From Ponticaulis sp. (GTDB taxonomy: Bacteria; Pseudomonadota; Alphaproteobacteria; Caulobacterales; Hyphomonadaceae), in assembly GCA_002723155.1 (NCBI GenBank), contig PBNO01000014.1:1-64000 (forward strand): a stretch of 64,000 bases of DNA, read 5' to 3'. The position numbers and the translations under genes are program-made. The notes beneath the pieces are model-generated. The model was not told the DNA's origin. It was given only the letters and a program-made list of their open reading frames with translations, and searched no databases. Shown piece after piece: positions 27,813 to 37,579 of the stretch (its first letter is position 1; each line of letters starts with the position of its first letter).

Positions 27813-28870
27813 TGGCTGAAGAACAAGACCAGTCGCAGAAGACCGAAGAACCTACCCAGAAACGGTTAGACGACGCCCGAAAAAAAGGTGATGCCGTCCG
27901 AAGTCAGGACGTGCCGATCTGGTTCATGATGATGGGGATCGCGCTACTGATCGCTGCGTCGGGACCAATCCTGCGCATGATTGCGCGCCCGCTGGTTAGC
28001 TTGATGGATCACCCGCACGCATTCCGCCTCGAGCAGGGTGGTGCGATGCAGCTGACAGGAGCGCTGATCTGGGCGCTGGCGCCCGCGGCGGCAATTGTGT
28101 TTGGCATTCTGACTTTGACGGCGCTCGGCGGTCACCTCATCCAGAATCGTCCGGCATGGACGGCTGAAAAGATGAAGCCGAAACTGTCCAAGCTGAACCC
28201 GGTGGAAGGCTTTAAGCGTATGTTCGGCCCGCAGGGTTGGATGAACCTTGCCAAAGCTCTGATGAAGCTCGTCGCGATCGCAGCTGCGCTTATGTATGCG
28301 GTCTGGCCCGAACGGTCCTTCGTGGAGCGTGCCGGTGCGATGGAGATTGCCGTTCTCGCGGGTGTTCTGCAGGATATTGCCGCGCGTCTTCTTATGGCGG
28401 CACTGGTTGTCGTCGGACTGATTGCGGCCATCGACTACATCTTCCAGAAGCAACAGTTTGACAAGAAGATGAAAATGTCCCGTCAGGAAATCAAGGACGA
28501 GCATAAACAGTCTGAAGGTGACCCGCAGGTCAAAGCCAAGATCCGCCAGTTGCGCATGGAAAAATCGCGCAGTCGTATGATGGCCGCCGTGCCGGACGCG
28601 ACAGTGATCATCACCAACCCGACACACTATTCCATCGCGCTGCGCTACGATGATGAGACGCCTGCGCCGATTTGCGTCGCCAAGGGCGTGGATGATCTGG
28701 CGCTGCGCATTCGCGAAGTAGCCGCCGAGAACAATATCCCGCTCGTGGAAAACCCGCCGCTCGCCCGCGCGCTCTACGCACGCATGGAAGTGGATGAGAC
28801 GATCCCGCGCGAACATTATGAGGCTGTGGCTAAGATCATCAGCTTCGTCATGAAGACCAAGAAAACCTGA
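27812..28870 (+). CDS. flhB: Flagellar export switch protein FlhB
   Basis: 352 residues: charged N-terminus (SQKTEEPTQKRLDDARKKGD), four membrane segments, then a cytoplasmic domain with the self-cleavage motif NPTH (Asn269-Pro270), which switches export from rod/hook to filament substrates. The ATG overlaps the fliR stop (TGATG), with GGGGGAGG upstream, so translation is coupled. Full length and apparently functional. Confidence 0.97.
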   Translation: MAEEQDQSQKTEEPTQKRLDDARKKGDAVRSQDVPIWFMMMGIALLIAASGPILRMIARPLVSLMDHPHAFRLEQGGAMQLTGALIWALAPAAAIVFGILTLTALGGHLIQNRPAWTAEKMKPKLSKLNPVEGFKRMFGPQGWMNLAKALMKLVAIAAALMYAVWPERSFVERAGAMEIAVLAGVLQDIAARLLMAALVVVGLIAAIDYIFQKQQFDKKMKMSRQEIKDEHKQSEGDPQVKAKIRQLRMEKSRSRMMAAVPDATVIITNPTHYSIALRYDDETPAPICVAKGVDDLALRIREVAAENNIPLVENPPLARALYARMEVDETIPREHYEAVAKIISFVMKTKKT

Positions 28871-28951
28871 GGATGGTGAGCTCGATGACGCTCTACTTGA
28901 AGGGAGCCGAATCGTGACACTTTTGATTGGATATGAAGTGAGTATCCCGAA

Positions 28952-31522
28952 ATGACTGATACCGTCGACGTGAATACAGATACAAAAACCGCGAGCGACC
29001 AGAACAGTGAGGCGACGCCGAAGTCGGGCGGCCTTGATCTGTTTCAGGGTGTTTTCTGGCTATCCTTGCTAGTGGCCGTCGTCGCGGCCTGCGTGGCGAT
29101 CATCATTCCGGATGCTGTCGGTCAGACAGGGCCGGTGCTTCTGATTGCACTCGCCTCCGGTGGTATGGTTTTCCTTGTGTGGGTGCTTCGCGGTGCTGGC
29201 AAAAAGCTGGGCCTCTTCCCGTCGCGCGGCGCGACCGAGGCTGCAGCATCGGTGAAGAAACAGCCATATTCATGGATCAGCGCGCTCGATGAGGCGATTG
29301 TTATCACCGAGAAAGGCGGCGGCGCTGTAATTGCGAACGATCACTATCGGCAGGTGATGAAAGACGTCGGCGTCGCGACGGAAGTTGAGCGCGTTCTCAC
29401 TGTAGACCGCCTTCTTGGCGCTAACCCGGGGCTTAGCGCCCCGATCTACCGTTTGTCTCGAGCAGCTAAAGCTGGCGAAACCCGTCATGAAGTACTGCCC
29501 GCAATTGCGATTGGCTCAGAAAGTATCCCGGTTCAGTTTGAAGCGACCGTGTCTCCTCTGGATGGCGAGCGCACGCTCTGGCGTTTGCGTCGTCTGAACA
29601 GCATGAATGAAGCACTTGGCGCTGCCGATGCGCGTGGTCTCTTTATCGAGGACGCGCCGCTCGGTTTCTATGTCGCGCGGGCTAACGGCCAGATCACTTA
29701 CATGAATAGCTGGCTTCGTAACTTTCTTGGTCTGCCAGATGATCTGGGCGATCTGAAAGTCGAAGATGTACTTCGTCCTGAATCCACCAAAATGTTCCGT
29801 CGTGACAAGAAGACGAACCATCCGATCTGGCTCGACCTTCACTTCCGCGCGCGCGATGGTGTCGAGACGCTGATGAATACAGCGACGACCTGGAGCGGTA
29901 AGGGCGTAGATGCGGTGTCCCGCACGCTCGTTATGGTTCCCGCTTCAGCCAAGACCAGCGCTCAGGAACGTCTCACGGCCGCATCGTCATCCCGTCCACC
30001 GCGCGAAGGGCAGGACCCGATGTTCGATGATGCGCCATTCGGTGTGGCGCGCCTTGAGGGCGATAGCGTCTCACAGGCCTGCGTGATCGATGCTAACTCG
30101 GCGTTGGTCGAACTCACAGAGGGCGCAGCTGTGCCGGGCGGACGTTTCGCCGACCTTTTTGCCGTCGAAGAGGGCGGTGATGACATCTCCAAACAACTAC
30201 TCGCAGCTGTAGATGGTGCTGTTCCGCTAATGCTGAAAGGCGCGGGCGGTAACTCTGTGAATGTGTACATTCTGCTCGATTCAGTCGGGCGCCCGTCCAT
30301 CGCGTACCTTGTCGATACGACCGAGCAATCTCAGTTGAAGAACCGGTTGGTGCATTCTGAGAAGATGCAGGCTGTCGGCACACTTGCGGGCGGCGTGGCG
30401 CACGACTTCAACAACATGCTCACCGCGGTCATGGGTTACACAGATAACCTGTTAGCGCGTCATCCTGTTGGTGATCCGAGCTTCGACGATCTTCAACAGA
30501 TTTCCGAGCTCTCGCAGCGCTCGGCTGAGCTTGTGAAAATGCTGCTCGCTTTCTCTCGTCAGCAGACGCTGAAGCGCGAAATGCTCAACGTCTCGAACGT
30601 TCTCAACGAGCTGAATTACCTTATCCGTCCTCTTCTGGACGAGCGTGTGAATCTCAGCCTGCGTCATGGCCGCGATCTTCCGATGATCCGTGCAGATAAA
30701 GGCCAGCTTGAGAATGCGATCATCAACCTTGCTGTGAATGCGCGCGATGCCATGCTTGAGAATGGTGGCGGTGTTCTCACGATCTCGACCAGCCGTGTGA
30801 CGGAAGAACATGGCCACGAAAAGGGCTTCGATTTCGTCGCTGAAGGCGATTACCTCTGCATTGAGATAGCCGATAACGGCACGGGTATTCCGCCTGAAGT
30901 GATGGAGAACATTTTCGAGCCGTTCTACACTACGAAGAAAGAGGGCAAAGGCACCGGCCTTGGTCTCTCTACGGTTTATGGCATCGTCAAACAGTCTGAC
31001 GGCTATATCTGCCCAACAAGTAAAGTGGGTGAGGGAACCAGCTTCTTCATTTATCTGCCTGCGCTCTCTGCGGAAGACGTAGAAAAAGAAATTGGCGCGC
31101 AGGAGCAGCCAGAGCAGACGCAAGCTGAAAAAGCGCCGCGTGATCTTGCCGGTCGTGGGTTGATCATGCTGGTGGAAGACGAAGATGGCGTGCGCAATAT
31201 TGCTGTCTCTACGCTCAAGGCACGTGGCTATGAAGTGATCTCGGCTGCTGACGGTGAAGAGGCGCTCGAGATGATTATCGAGCATCAGGGCCAGATCGAC
31301 CTGTTGATCTCAGATGTGATTCTTCCTGGTATCGATGGGCCGAGCCTTCTCAAACAGGCCAAGGAATATCTCGGTAATGCGCGGGTCATGTTTATCTCCG
31401 GATATTCCGAAGGTGACCTCACGCGTACACTCGACGAAGAGCGCGCGGTGTCCTTCCTGCCGAAGCCGTTCCGCATGGCGAAGCTCGCGGAACGCGTGAA
31501 GGAAGAGCTCGAAGCCGCTTAA
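28952..31522 (+). CDS. cckA: Hybrid histidine kinase CckA
   Basis: 856-residue inner-membrane hybrid kinase that in Caulobacter feeds phosphate through ChpT to CtrA and CpdR. Two membrane segments lie at about residues 30-75, followed by PAS-like regions (about 230-340 and 350-450), HisKA with phospho-His484 in GGVAHDFNNMLTAVMGY, HATPase (NLAVNARDAMLE, ADNGTGIPPEV, GKGTGLGLSTVYG) and a C-terminal receiver with phospho-Asp788 in LLISDVILPG. The position right after flhB is conserved in Caulobacter and supports orthology. The ribosome-binding site is weak. The 81 bases between flhB and cckA show no terminator, so read-through from the flagellar operon is possible. Confidence 0.95.
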   Translation: MTDTVDVNTDTKTASDQNSEATPKSGGLDLFQGVFWLSLLVAVVAACVAIIIPDAVGQTGPVLLIALASGGMVFLVWVLRGAGKKLGLFPSRGATEAAASVKKQPYSWISALDEAIVITEKGGGAVIANDHYRQVMKDVGVATEVERVLTVDRLLGANPGLSAPIYRLSRAAKAGETRHEVLPAIAIGSESIPVQFEATVSPLDGERTLWRLRRLNSMNEALGAADARGLFIEDAPLGFYVARANGQITYMNSWLRNFLGLPDDLGDLKVEDVLRPESTKMFRRDKKTNHPIWLDLHFRARDGVETLMNTATTWSGKGVDAVSRTLVMVPASAKTSAQERLTAASSSRPPREGQDPMFDDAPFGVARLEGDSVSQACVIDANSALVELTEGAAVPGGRFADLFAVEEGGDDISKQLLAAVDGAVPLMLKGAGGNSVNVYILLDSVGRPSIAYLVDTTEQSQLKNRLVHSEKMQAVGTLAGGVAHDFNNMLTAVMGYTDNLLARHPVGDPSFDDLQQISELSQRSAELVKMLLAFSRQQTLKREMLNVSNVLNELNYLIRPLLDERVNLSLRHGRDLPMIRADKGQLENAIINLAVNARDAMLENGGGVLTISTSRVTEEHGHEKGFDFVAEGDYLCIEIADNGTGIPPEVMENIFEPFYTTKKEGKGTGLGLSTVYGIVKQSDGYICPTSKVGEGTSFFIYLPALSAEDVEKEIGAQEQPEQTQAEKAPRDLAGRGLIMLVEDEDGVRNIAVSTLKARGYEVISAADGEEALEMIIEHQGQIDLLISDVILPGIDGPSLLKQAKEYLGNARVMFISGYSEGDLTRTLDEERAVSFLPKPFRMAKLAERVKEELEAA

Positions 31523-31541
31523 TATAGTTGGTTTCGCAAGT

Positions 31542-31574
31542 GAGAGTCCCCAGATATGGTGGGCTCTCATTTTT
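31542..31574 (+). terminator. Intrinsic terminator after cckA
   Basis: GAGAGTCCCC (31542-31551) pairs, with two imperfect positions, to GTGGGCTCTC (31559-31568), followed by ATTTTTATTT. It separates cckA from recA. Confidence 0.75.
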
Positions 31575-31578
31575 ATTT

Positions 31579-31616
31579 GTTTCCCGTTTGTTCTCTTGGA
31601 ACAAATGTGGTACAAT
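31579..31616 (+). promoter_or_regulatory. recA promoter with candidate LexA operator
   Basis: TTGTTC (31588-31593), a 17-base spacer and TACAAT (31611-31616) form a good promoter. Overlapping it are GTTT-N7-GTTC (31579-31593), one base from the alphaproteobacterial SOS box GTTC-N7-GTTC, and a perfect dyad TTTGTTC-N5-GAACAAA (31587-31605) that covers the -35 and the spacer. Either could be the LexA site. Confidence 0.65.
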
Positions 31617-31683
31617 AATCTCCATAATAACTCTGAGCGGTCTTTCTGCGGAAAAGAGACTCGGTTACTAAGGAGATAAATTA

Positions 31684-32763
31684 ATGGCACAAGCGGCACT
31701 TCGGCTCGTGGAAGGTAACGGCGTGGATAAGCAGAAAGCACTCCAGACAGCGCTCACTCAGATTGAGCGTAATTTTGGTAAAGGCTCGGTCATGCGACTG
31801 GGCGACAATCAGTCAATGGATATTGAGGCTGTATCCACCGGATCGCTTGGTCTGGATATCGCCCTCGGCATTGGTGGTCTGCCTAAGGGCCGTATCATTG
31901 AGGTCTATGGTCCGGAGAGTTCCGGTAAGACAACTCTGGCGCTGCACTGTGTGGCAGAAGCTCAGAAAAACGGCGGTGTGTGTGCGTTCGTAGACGCCGA
32001 GCACGCGCTTGACCCGGTCTATGCAGGCAAGCTTGGTGTTGATCTGGACGATCTTCTGGTCTCCCAGCCAGATACGGGCGAGCAAGCGCTCGAGATCGCT
32101 GATACGCTGGTACGTTCCGGTGCGATTGACGTTCTCGTCATCGACTCCGTTGCGGCGCTGACACCTCGTGCCGAGCTTGAAGGCGAGATGGGTGATTCCC
32201 TTCCGGGTCTTCAGGCGCGTCTGATGAGCCAGGCGCTGCGTAAGCTCACCGGTTCGATTTCCAAGTCTCATTGTATGGTGATCTTCATTAACCAGATCCG
32301 TATGAAGATCGGTGTAATGTTCGGTAGCCCTGAAACTACGTCCGGCGGTAACGCGCTTAAATTCTATGCGTCTGTTCGTCTGGATATCCGTCGCATTGGC
32401 TCAATCAAAGACCGCGACGAAGTTGTAGGTAACCAGACCCGCGTCAAAGTCGTGAAGAACAAGGTTGCGCCTCCGTTCAGGCAGGTCGACTTCGATATCA
32501 TCTATGGCGAGGGTATCTCAAAAATGGGCGAGCTTCTCGATCTCGGTGTGAAGGCCGATATCGTTGAGAAGTCCGGATCATGGTTCTCCTATGGCGGTGA
32601 TCGTCTCGGTCAGGGCCGTGAGAATTCTAAGCGCTTCCTGCGGGAAAACCCGGCAGTTGCTCATGAAATTGAAGACAAGATCCGCGCTCAAGCAGGTCTT
32701 ATCGATGATATGATGCTGGCAGGCGAAGACGACGATAGCAGCGATAGCGCTGTTAACGAGTAA
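31684..32763 (+). CDS. recA: Recombinase RecA
   Basis: 359-residue DNA recombinase that forms ATP-dependent filaments on single-stranded DNA, drives strand exchange and triggers LexA self-cleavage. Walker A is GPESSGKTT (residues 76-84), followed by [10 protein letters not shown], the Walker B region [15 protein letters not shown], the L1/L2 DNA loops ([30 protein letters not shown]) and a highly acidic C-terminal tail. The start has an ideal AAGGAGATAAATT site. Monocistronic with an SOS-type promoter. Confidence 0.99.
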   Translation: MAQAALRLVEGNGVDKQKALQTALTQIERNFGKGSVMRLGDNQSMDIEAVSTGSLGLDIALGIGGLPKGRIIEVYGPESSGKTTLALHCVAEAQKNGGVCAFVDAEHALDPVYAGKLGVDLDDLLVSQPDTGEQALEIADTLVRSGAIDVLVIDSVAALTPRAELEGEMGDSLPGLQARLMSQALRKLTGSISKSHCMVIFINQIRMKIGVMFGSPETTSGGNALKFYASVRLDIRRIGSIKDRDEVVGNQTRVKVVKNKVAPPFRQVDFDIIYGEGISKMGELLDLGVKADIVEKSGSWFSYGGDRLGQGRENSKRFLRENPAVAHEIEDKIRAQAGLIDDMMLAGEDDDSSDSAVNE

Positions 32764-32816
32764 GCTTCTCTGATCTCGCGGTTGGCGAAACCCGCGCATA
32801 TCTATATATCCGAACC

Positions 32817-32851
32817 AAATGCTGCACCCGCTAGTCGGGTGCAGTGTGCAT
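32817..32851 (+). other. Hairpin between recA and alaS
   Basis: AAATGCTGCACCCG pairs with CGGGTGCA-GCATTT: a perfect core CTGCACCCG (32822-32830) / CGGGTGCAG (32836-32844) and an outer AAATGC/GCATTT part separated by a short bulge. No T-run follows, so it may be a weak terminator for recA or a leader structure for alaS, whose start is 23 bases further on. Confidence 0.5.
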
Positions 32852-32873
32852 TTGACCACTCAGGACGGTATTT

Positions 32874-35525
32874 ATGACGAGCGTTTCGGATATTCGATCA
32901 GGTTTTCTTTCCTTCTTCGAGAAGAATGGACACGCGGTTCGTCCATCCGCACCTCTGGTGCCGGACAACGACCCGACACTCCTGTTCGTGAATGCGGGCA
33001 TGGTGCCGTTCAAGAACATCTTTACGGGCGTTCAAAAACCATTCGCGCCGCGCGCTGCGACATCTCAAAAGTGTGTCCGTGCCGGTGGTAAGCACAACGA
33101 CCTCGACAATGTCGGTTACACAGCCCGTCACCACACATTCTTTGAAATGCTGGGCAACTTCTCTTTCGGCGATTACTTCAAAGAGCAGGCGATCAAATAT
33201 GCCTGGGATGTAGTGACCGGTGAGTTCGGCCTTCCCAAGGACAAGCTCCTCGTCACGATCTACGCAGAGGATGACGAAGCGCACGCGCTTTGGAAGAAGA
33301 TTGCAGGCCTGCCTGACGATAAGATCATTCGTATCGCGACGTCTGATAACTTCTGGTCCATGGGCGATAGCGGTCCTTGCGGTCCGTGTTCAGAAATCTT
33401 CTATGACCATGGAGATCACATCTGGGGCGGCCCTCCGGGCACACCAGAAGAAGATGGCGATCGCTTTATCGAGATTTGGAACCTCGTCTTCATGCAGTTC
33501 AACCAGCATGGTGATGGCACCCGTGAAAATCTGCCAACGCCAAGCATTGATACCGGCATGGGACTCGAGCGTATTTCGACCATCCTTCAAGGCGTCCACA
33601 ACAACTATGACATTGACCTGTTCAAGTCGCTGATCGCGGCTGAGGAAGAAGTTTATAAGCGCAAGGCGACCGGTGATGAGCTTGCCTCATTCCGGGTGAT
33701 TTCTGACCATTTGCGCTCATCTGCTTTTCTTCTGGCGGACGGCGTGCTCCCGTCTAACGAAGGTCGTGGCTATGTTCTGCGCCGGATTATGCGCCGCGCT
33801 ATGCGTCATTCGCACATTCTGGGTGCGCAGGAACCTAAAATGCATGATCTGACCGGTGCGCTGCTGAACGAGATGGGTGAAGCCTATCCGGAGCTCGTGC
33901 GGGCTGAAGCGCTGATCCGTAACCAGCTCGAGCAGGAAGAAGGTCGTTTCCAAAGGACACTCGGCCGTGGTCTTGCTCTGCTCGACGATGCGACAACAGG
34001 CATGAATGAGGGCGACTCGCTTCCGGGTGAAACCGCATTCAAGCTCTATGACACTTATGGTTTCCCCCTCGACTTGACGCAGGACGTTCTGCGTGGTCGC
34101 GGTCTGAAGGTCGATTCGGACGGCTTTGAAGATGCGATGGCGAACCAACGCGCTTCAGGTAAAGCCAACTGGAAGGGCTCCGGCGATGCTGGAAGCCTTG
34201 AAGTCTGGGCAGAGCTTGCTGACCGTCTCGGTCAGACCAGTTTTACGGGCTATGAAGACGCCCAAGGCGAAGGTGAACTGCTCGCTATCGTCAAAGACGG
34301 TGAAACTGTCGACAACGCGTCTGAAGGCGCTCTCGAACTCGTGTTTGATGAAACACCATTCTATGCAGAATCTGGTGGCCAGGCGGGTGATCATGGTGTC
34401 GTCAAATTCAAATCCGGGCCCGAATTCACAGTGACTGATGTTCAAAAGCGCGGCGGCGGACTTCATGTGCTGGTTGGCGAGCTGAAATCAGGTGAGGTTT
34501 CCGTGGGCGATCGCGCAGTTCAGGCGATCGATAAGGAACGTCGTGCTGCGATCCGCGCAAACCACTCTGCAACACACTTGCTTCATGCGGCGCTCCGCAA
34601 TGTGCTGGGGACGCACGTTACCCAGAAAGGCTCTCTGGTCGAAGCAGACCGACTGCGTTTCGACTTTTCTCACGGTCAGCCGGTTTTACGTGAGGAGCTG
34701 AAAGCTGTCGAGGATGAAGTCAACGCAGTCATCCGTCAGAACACGTCCGTATCAACGGCGGAAAAGTCTCCGGAACAGGCGATTAAAGACGGCGCACTTG
34801 CTCTCTTCGGAGAGAAATACGGCGACGTCGTTCGCGTACTCACCATGGGCGAGGCGTTGAGCGAACCTAAGCACTATTCAATGGAATTCTGCGGTGGCAC
34901 GCACGTTGCGCGTACCGGTGACATTGCTCTGTTTACGGTGCTGTCTGAAAGCGGCGTTTCCGCTGGCGTTCGCCGTATTGAAGCAACGACAGCCAAAGCC
35001 GCATTCGAACACCTTCGTGGTCAGGTCGAGCTTGGGCAGGCAGCTGCGGACAAGCTGAAAGCGCCTCTCTCAGATCTCGTGACACGCGTCACAGCGCTTC
35101 AGGACCAGCGTAAAGAGCTCGAGCGTGATCTTTCCGAAGCGAAGCGCCAGCTCGCCATGGCAGGTCCGTCGAGCGGCCCTGCGCAAGGCCCGGAAGAGAT
35201 CAATGGCATCAAGCTGATGGCGCGCGTCCTTGAAGGCGTTCCGGCAAAAGACCTTCGCGCGCTCATCGATGAAGCCAAGCAAAGCCTTGGTTCAGGCGTT
35301 GCTGTCTTCATTGCAGTGAATGATGGCAAAGCCGCAGTTGCAACTGGCGTTACATCGGATGTCGTTGAGAAGATTTCGGCGGTTGATTTGGTGCGTGTGG
35401 CTGCAGGCGCAGTTGGGGGCAAAGGCGGCGGTGGCCGTCCTGATATGGCGCAGGCCGGTGGTCCGGACGGTGACAAAGCCGATGCCGCTCTCGAAACCGT
35501 TCGCGAGGCTCTCAAAGCTCTATGA
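32874..35525 (+). CDS. alaS: Alanine-tRNA ligase
   Basis: 883-residue class II synthetase charging tRNA-Ala. The N-terminal catalytic core shows [27 protein letters not shown] and the motif-2 region with [18 protein letters not shown] (in parts). The editing domain has [12 protein letters not shown] and the zinc ligands in [10 protein letters not shown]. The C-Ala domain ends with [16 protein letters not shown]. All are typical and complete. The next gene overlaps its stop by 4 bases. Confidence 0.99.
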   Translation: MTSVSDIRSGFLSFFEKNGHAVRPSAPLVPDNDPTLLFVNAGMVPFKNIFTGVQKPFAPRAATSQKCVRAGGKHNDLDNVGYTARHHTFFEMLGNFSFGDYFKEQAIKYAWDVVTGEFGLPKDKLLVTIYAEDDEAHALWKKIAGLPDDKIIRIATSDNFWSMGDSGPCGPCSEIFYDHGDHIWGGPPGTPEEDGDRFIEIWNLVFMQFNQHGDGTRENLPTPSIDTGMGLERISTILQGVHNNYDIDLFKSLIAAEEEVYKRKATGDELASFRVISDHLRSSAFLLADGVLPSNEGRGYVLRRIMRRAMRHSHILGAQEPKMHDLTGALLNEMGEAYPELVRAEALIRNQLEQEEGRFQRTLGRGLALLDDATTGMNEGDSLPGETAFKLYDTYGFPLDLTQDVLRGRGLKVDSDGFEDAMANQRASGKANWKGSGDAGSLEVWAELADRLGQTSFTGYEDAQGEGELLAIVKDGETVDNASEGALELVFDETPFYAESGGQAGDHGVVKFKSGPEFTVTDVQKRGGGLHVLVGELKSGEVSVGDRAVQAIDKERRAAIRANHSATHLLHAALRNVLGTHVTQKGSLVEADRLRFDFSHGQPVLREELKAVEDEVNAVIRQNTSVSTAEKSPEQAIKDGALALFGEKYGDVVRVLTMGEALSEPKHYSMEFCGGTHVARTGDIALFTVLSESGVSAGVRRIEATTAKAAFEHLRGQVELGQAAADKLKAPLSDLVTRVTALQDQRKELERDLSEAKRQLAMAGPSSGPAQGPEEINGIKLMARVLEGVPAKDLRALIDEAKQSLGSGVAVFIAVNDGKAAVATGVTSDVVEKISAVDLVRVAAGAVGGKGGGGRPDMAQAGGPDGDKADAALETVREALKAL

Positions 35526-36022
35526 TCATCCGGCCTTTCAGGGCGGAAGACTTCGACGCGGTTTATAAAATCAATGCCGCGTCGACGCCGGGCGTCAGTG
35601 AAGAAACTCCGGACGATCTCAGAACGATCGTGGGCTTGGGAACTTGTCTCATTGCTGAAGGCGATGACGGCCAGGTTCTCGGGTTCCTCAACCTGATTCC
35701 GCCGGGCACTACGGCGTATAAGAGCCTCAATCTACGCTGGTTTGAAGCGTGGCTGGAGACCAATCCGGTAAAGCTAAACTACGTTGACCGTATCGCCCTT
35801 ACGCCCGAAGCGCGGGGGAAGGGCGTCGGGCCTCAACTCTACAAAGCGGCTTTCGAGCATTCCGAGGGCTGTGATGCGATTGGCTGTGAGGTGAATACCG
35901 CACCGGACAATCCGGGCTCTCACCGTTTTCATAAGCGGCTTGGTTTCGCTGAAGTGGGCCGGCAGGCTTTCTCACCAGAGAAAGCCGTTGCGTATTACGT
36001 TCTAAATATGCCTGACGCTTAA
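35522..36022 (+). CDS. GNAT-family N-acetyltransferase
   Basis: 166-residue acetyltransferase. The acetyl-CoA pyrophosphate loop reads [21 protein letters not shown] (in parts, about residues 98-115) and the fold ends with [19 protein letters not shown]. The start codon overlaps the alaS stop (ATGA), so translation is coupled to alaS. The substrate, an amino group on a small molecule or protein, is unknown. Its stop overlaps that of lipB by 4 bases. Confidence 0.88.
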   Translation: MIIRPFRAEDFDAVYKINAASTPGVSEETPDDLRTIVGLGTCLIAEGDDGQVLGFLNLIPPGTTAYKSLNLRWFEAWLETNPVKLNYVDRIALTPEARGKGVGPQLYKAAFEHSEGCDAIGCEVNTAPDNPGSHRFHKRLGFAEVGRQAFSPEKAVAYYVLNMPDA

Positions 36023-36705
36023 AGCGGCGCTTTACCCGGCTCCAGAGGGCCAAACTGGGTTTCAAAAGCTGCACGCATAGCGATATCCGCATCGTCCATG
36101 CTGACCGGATAGCCGAGATCCACAAGACTGGTCACACCAAAGCGCGGGTCACTCACACCGCATGGCGTAATGCCGCCGAAATGGGTGAGGTCCGGTTCTA
36201 CATTGAAGCTCAGCCCGTGCATGCTCACCCACTTTTTCAGACGAATGCCCAGAGCTGCGATTTTATCCTCGCGCAGATCGCCGCCCGGTTGGGTGCGGTC
36301 CACCCAGACGCCGATACGATCACCGTCTCGCGCCTCGCCGCGAATGTTGAAGCCTGCCAGCGTATCGATCACCACTCGTTCCAGCGCGCAGACGAAGGCG
36401 CGTACATCACGCTCGCGTTCACGCAGGTCCAGCATCACGTAAGCGATACGCTGTCCTGGCCCGTGATAGGTGAACTGGCCGCCGCGACCTGATTCGAAGA
36501 CAGGGAAGCGATTCGGATCCAGAAGGTCGTCCATCTGCGCGCTTGTGCCGGCGGTGTAGACTGGTGGATGCTGTAGAAACCAGATGAGTTCGCGCGCTTC
36601 ACCGGCGACAATCTTCGCGACACGTTCTTCCATCGCCGTTACGGCGTCAGCGTAAGGGACGAGCTCTTCGGAAACAGCCCATTCGATAGGTAAATTTTTC
36701 CGCAT
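36019..36705 (-). CDS. lipB: Lipoyl(octanoyl) transferase LipB
   Basis: 228-residue enzyme that moves octanoyl from acyl-carrier protein to lipoyl domains, the first step of lipoate assembly. Key blocks are [30 protein letters not shown], the Lys of [17 protein letters not shown] and the nucleophile Cys in [14 protein letters not shown] at 36711 two codons earlier is also possible. No lipA beside it. Converges on the acetyltransferase gene. Confidence 0.95.
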   Translation of the reverse strand: MRKNLPIEWAVSEELVPYADAVTAMEERVAKIVAGEARELIWFLQHPPVYTAGTSAQMDDLLDPNRFPVFESGRGGQFTYHGPGQRIAYVMLDLRERERDVRAFVCALERVVIDTLAGFNIRGEARDGDRIGVWVDRTQPGGDLREDKIAALGIRLKKWVSMHGLSFNVEPDLTHFGGITPCGVSDPRFGVTSLVDLGYPVSMDDADIAMRAAFETQFGPLEPGKAPL

Positions 36706-36778
36706 AGGCACGGCGGTATTAACTCCTTAATTACCCTGTCGCGGGACAATCGGGTTTCACGATAAATGGTGGTCTCTT

Positions 36779-37036
36779 ATGGCGCGTCAACTGGATGCAG
36801 TGAAAGTGGAAATATCGGTCATTCTGGGCCGGACCCGTCTGCCGATGCACCAATTACTTAAAATGGGTCGCGGTGCGGTGATTCCGCTCGACGTGCGCGA
36901 GACGGACGATGTCTGGATTCTGGCGAACGACCATCCGATCGCTAAGGGTGACATCGAAATCGAGGGCGAACGCATGTCCGTTCGGGTCACAGGACCGGCC
37001 AGTGCACAGGACTGGAAAGCCGGAACAGGCGGCTGA
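36779..37036 (+). CDS. FliN-like flagellar motor-switch protein (SpoA domain only)
   Basis: 85 residues, almost entirely one SpoA (FliN/MopA C-terminal) domain: VKVEISVILGRTRLPMHQLLKMGRGAVIPLD in parts, then WILANDHPIAKGDIEIEGERMSVRV. FliN proteins are usually above 100 residues, so this is a short form without the N-terminal extension. It would sit in the switch complex at the motor base, or be a secondary SpoA partner. It stands alone between lipB and a tRNA gene, away from the other flagellar genes. I leave the symbol empty because a larger FliN may exist elsewhere. Confidence 0.82.
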   Translation: MARQLDAVKVEISVILGRTRLPMHQLLKMGRGAVIPLDVRETDDVWILANDHPIAKGDIEIEGERMSVRVTGPASAQDWKAGTGG

Positions 37037-37081
37037 TCTGCACTTTCACCAAACTAATGTGAATTTTGTCAAAAAAAGTCC

Positions 37082-37110
37082 TTCACAAAGCGGTTCTTTT
37101 CGGGTTATTA
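37082..37110 (+). promoter_or_regulatory. Promoter of the tRNA-Leu gene
   Basis: TTCACA (37082-37087), a 17-base spacer and TTATTA (37105-37110, within GGTTATTA) make a reasonable housekeeping promoter 20 bases before the tRNA. Confidence 0.55.
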
Positions 37111-37130
37111 GCGCCGCTCTGCTAAGGCGT

Positions 37131-37215
37131 GCGGTCGTGGCGGAATTGGTAGACGCGCAGCGTTGAGGTCGCTGTGGGGCAACCCGTGGAAGTTCGAGTC
37201 TTCTCGACCGCACCA
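37131..37215 (+). tRNA. tRNA-Leu (anticodon GAG)
   Basis: Acceptor arms GCGGTCG (37131-37137) and CGACCGC (37205-37211) pair fully; discriminator A and encoded CCA follow (37212-37215). The anticodon stem CAGCG/CGCTG holds loop TTGAGGT, so the anticodon is GAG (37165-37167), reading CUC and CUU. The long variable arm (about 37174-37188, GTGGGGCAACCCGTG) is that of a class II tRNA. The T arm contains TTCGAGT. 85 nt, complete. Confidence 0.97.
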
Positions 37216-37579
37216 TTTTCCCGATATTATTTTCAAAAATGAAAAATCGATCTAATGGATCGATTTAAGGGAAAATCGTGTCTCTTCGTTTTGATCGCCC
37301 GCTCTGGCTGCGCCAGCGCGATGGATCGCGCTCAAGGCCGCAGCCACTAAGCTAGCACCCGGCCGCCGCGACGATTTCAAATAAACACAGTATAAATTTC
37401 TGATATACGCCGTATGTCTTCACGCACCTCGATCTATACCGGTAGTTTTATGTCGTTTATCTCATAACTAATATTCCGGTTTTGATTGCATCCCTCCCGA
37501 AATGATGGGTAAGCTACACCCAAACACGCTGCATGACCGGAAAACCGGCACCCCAATTGAGCAGCGTCGGGAGGAAAAT
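37216..37579. other. 364-base gap after tRNA-Leu
   Basis: AAATCGATC (37244-37252) and GATCGATTT (37258-37266) form a hairpin that may end the tRNA transcript, although no strong T-run follows. Further on are a GC-rich patch with CTGGC/GCCAG near 37303-37315 and an AT-rich part before the transporter gene. No integrase, attachment repeat or convincing ORF was seen. Confidence 0.5.

Noticed and set aside
37131..37579. Integration site at the tRNA-Leu gene
   Set aside because: No repeat of the tRNA 3' end and no integrase or foreign-looking genes follow.
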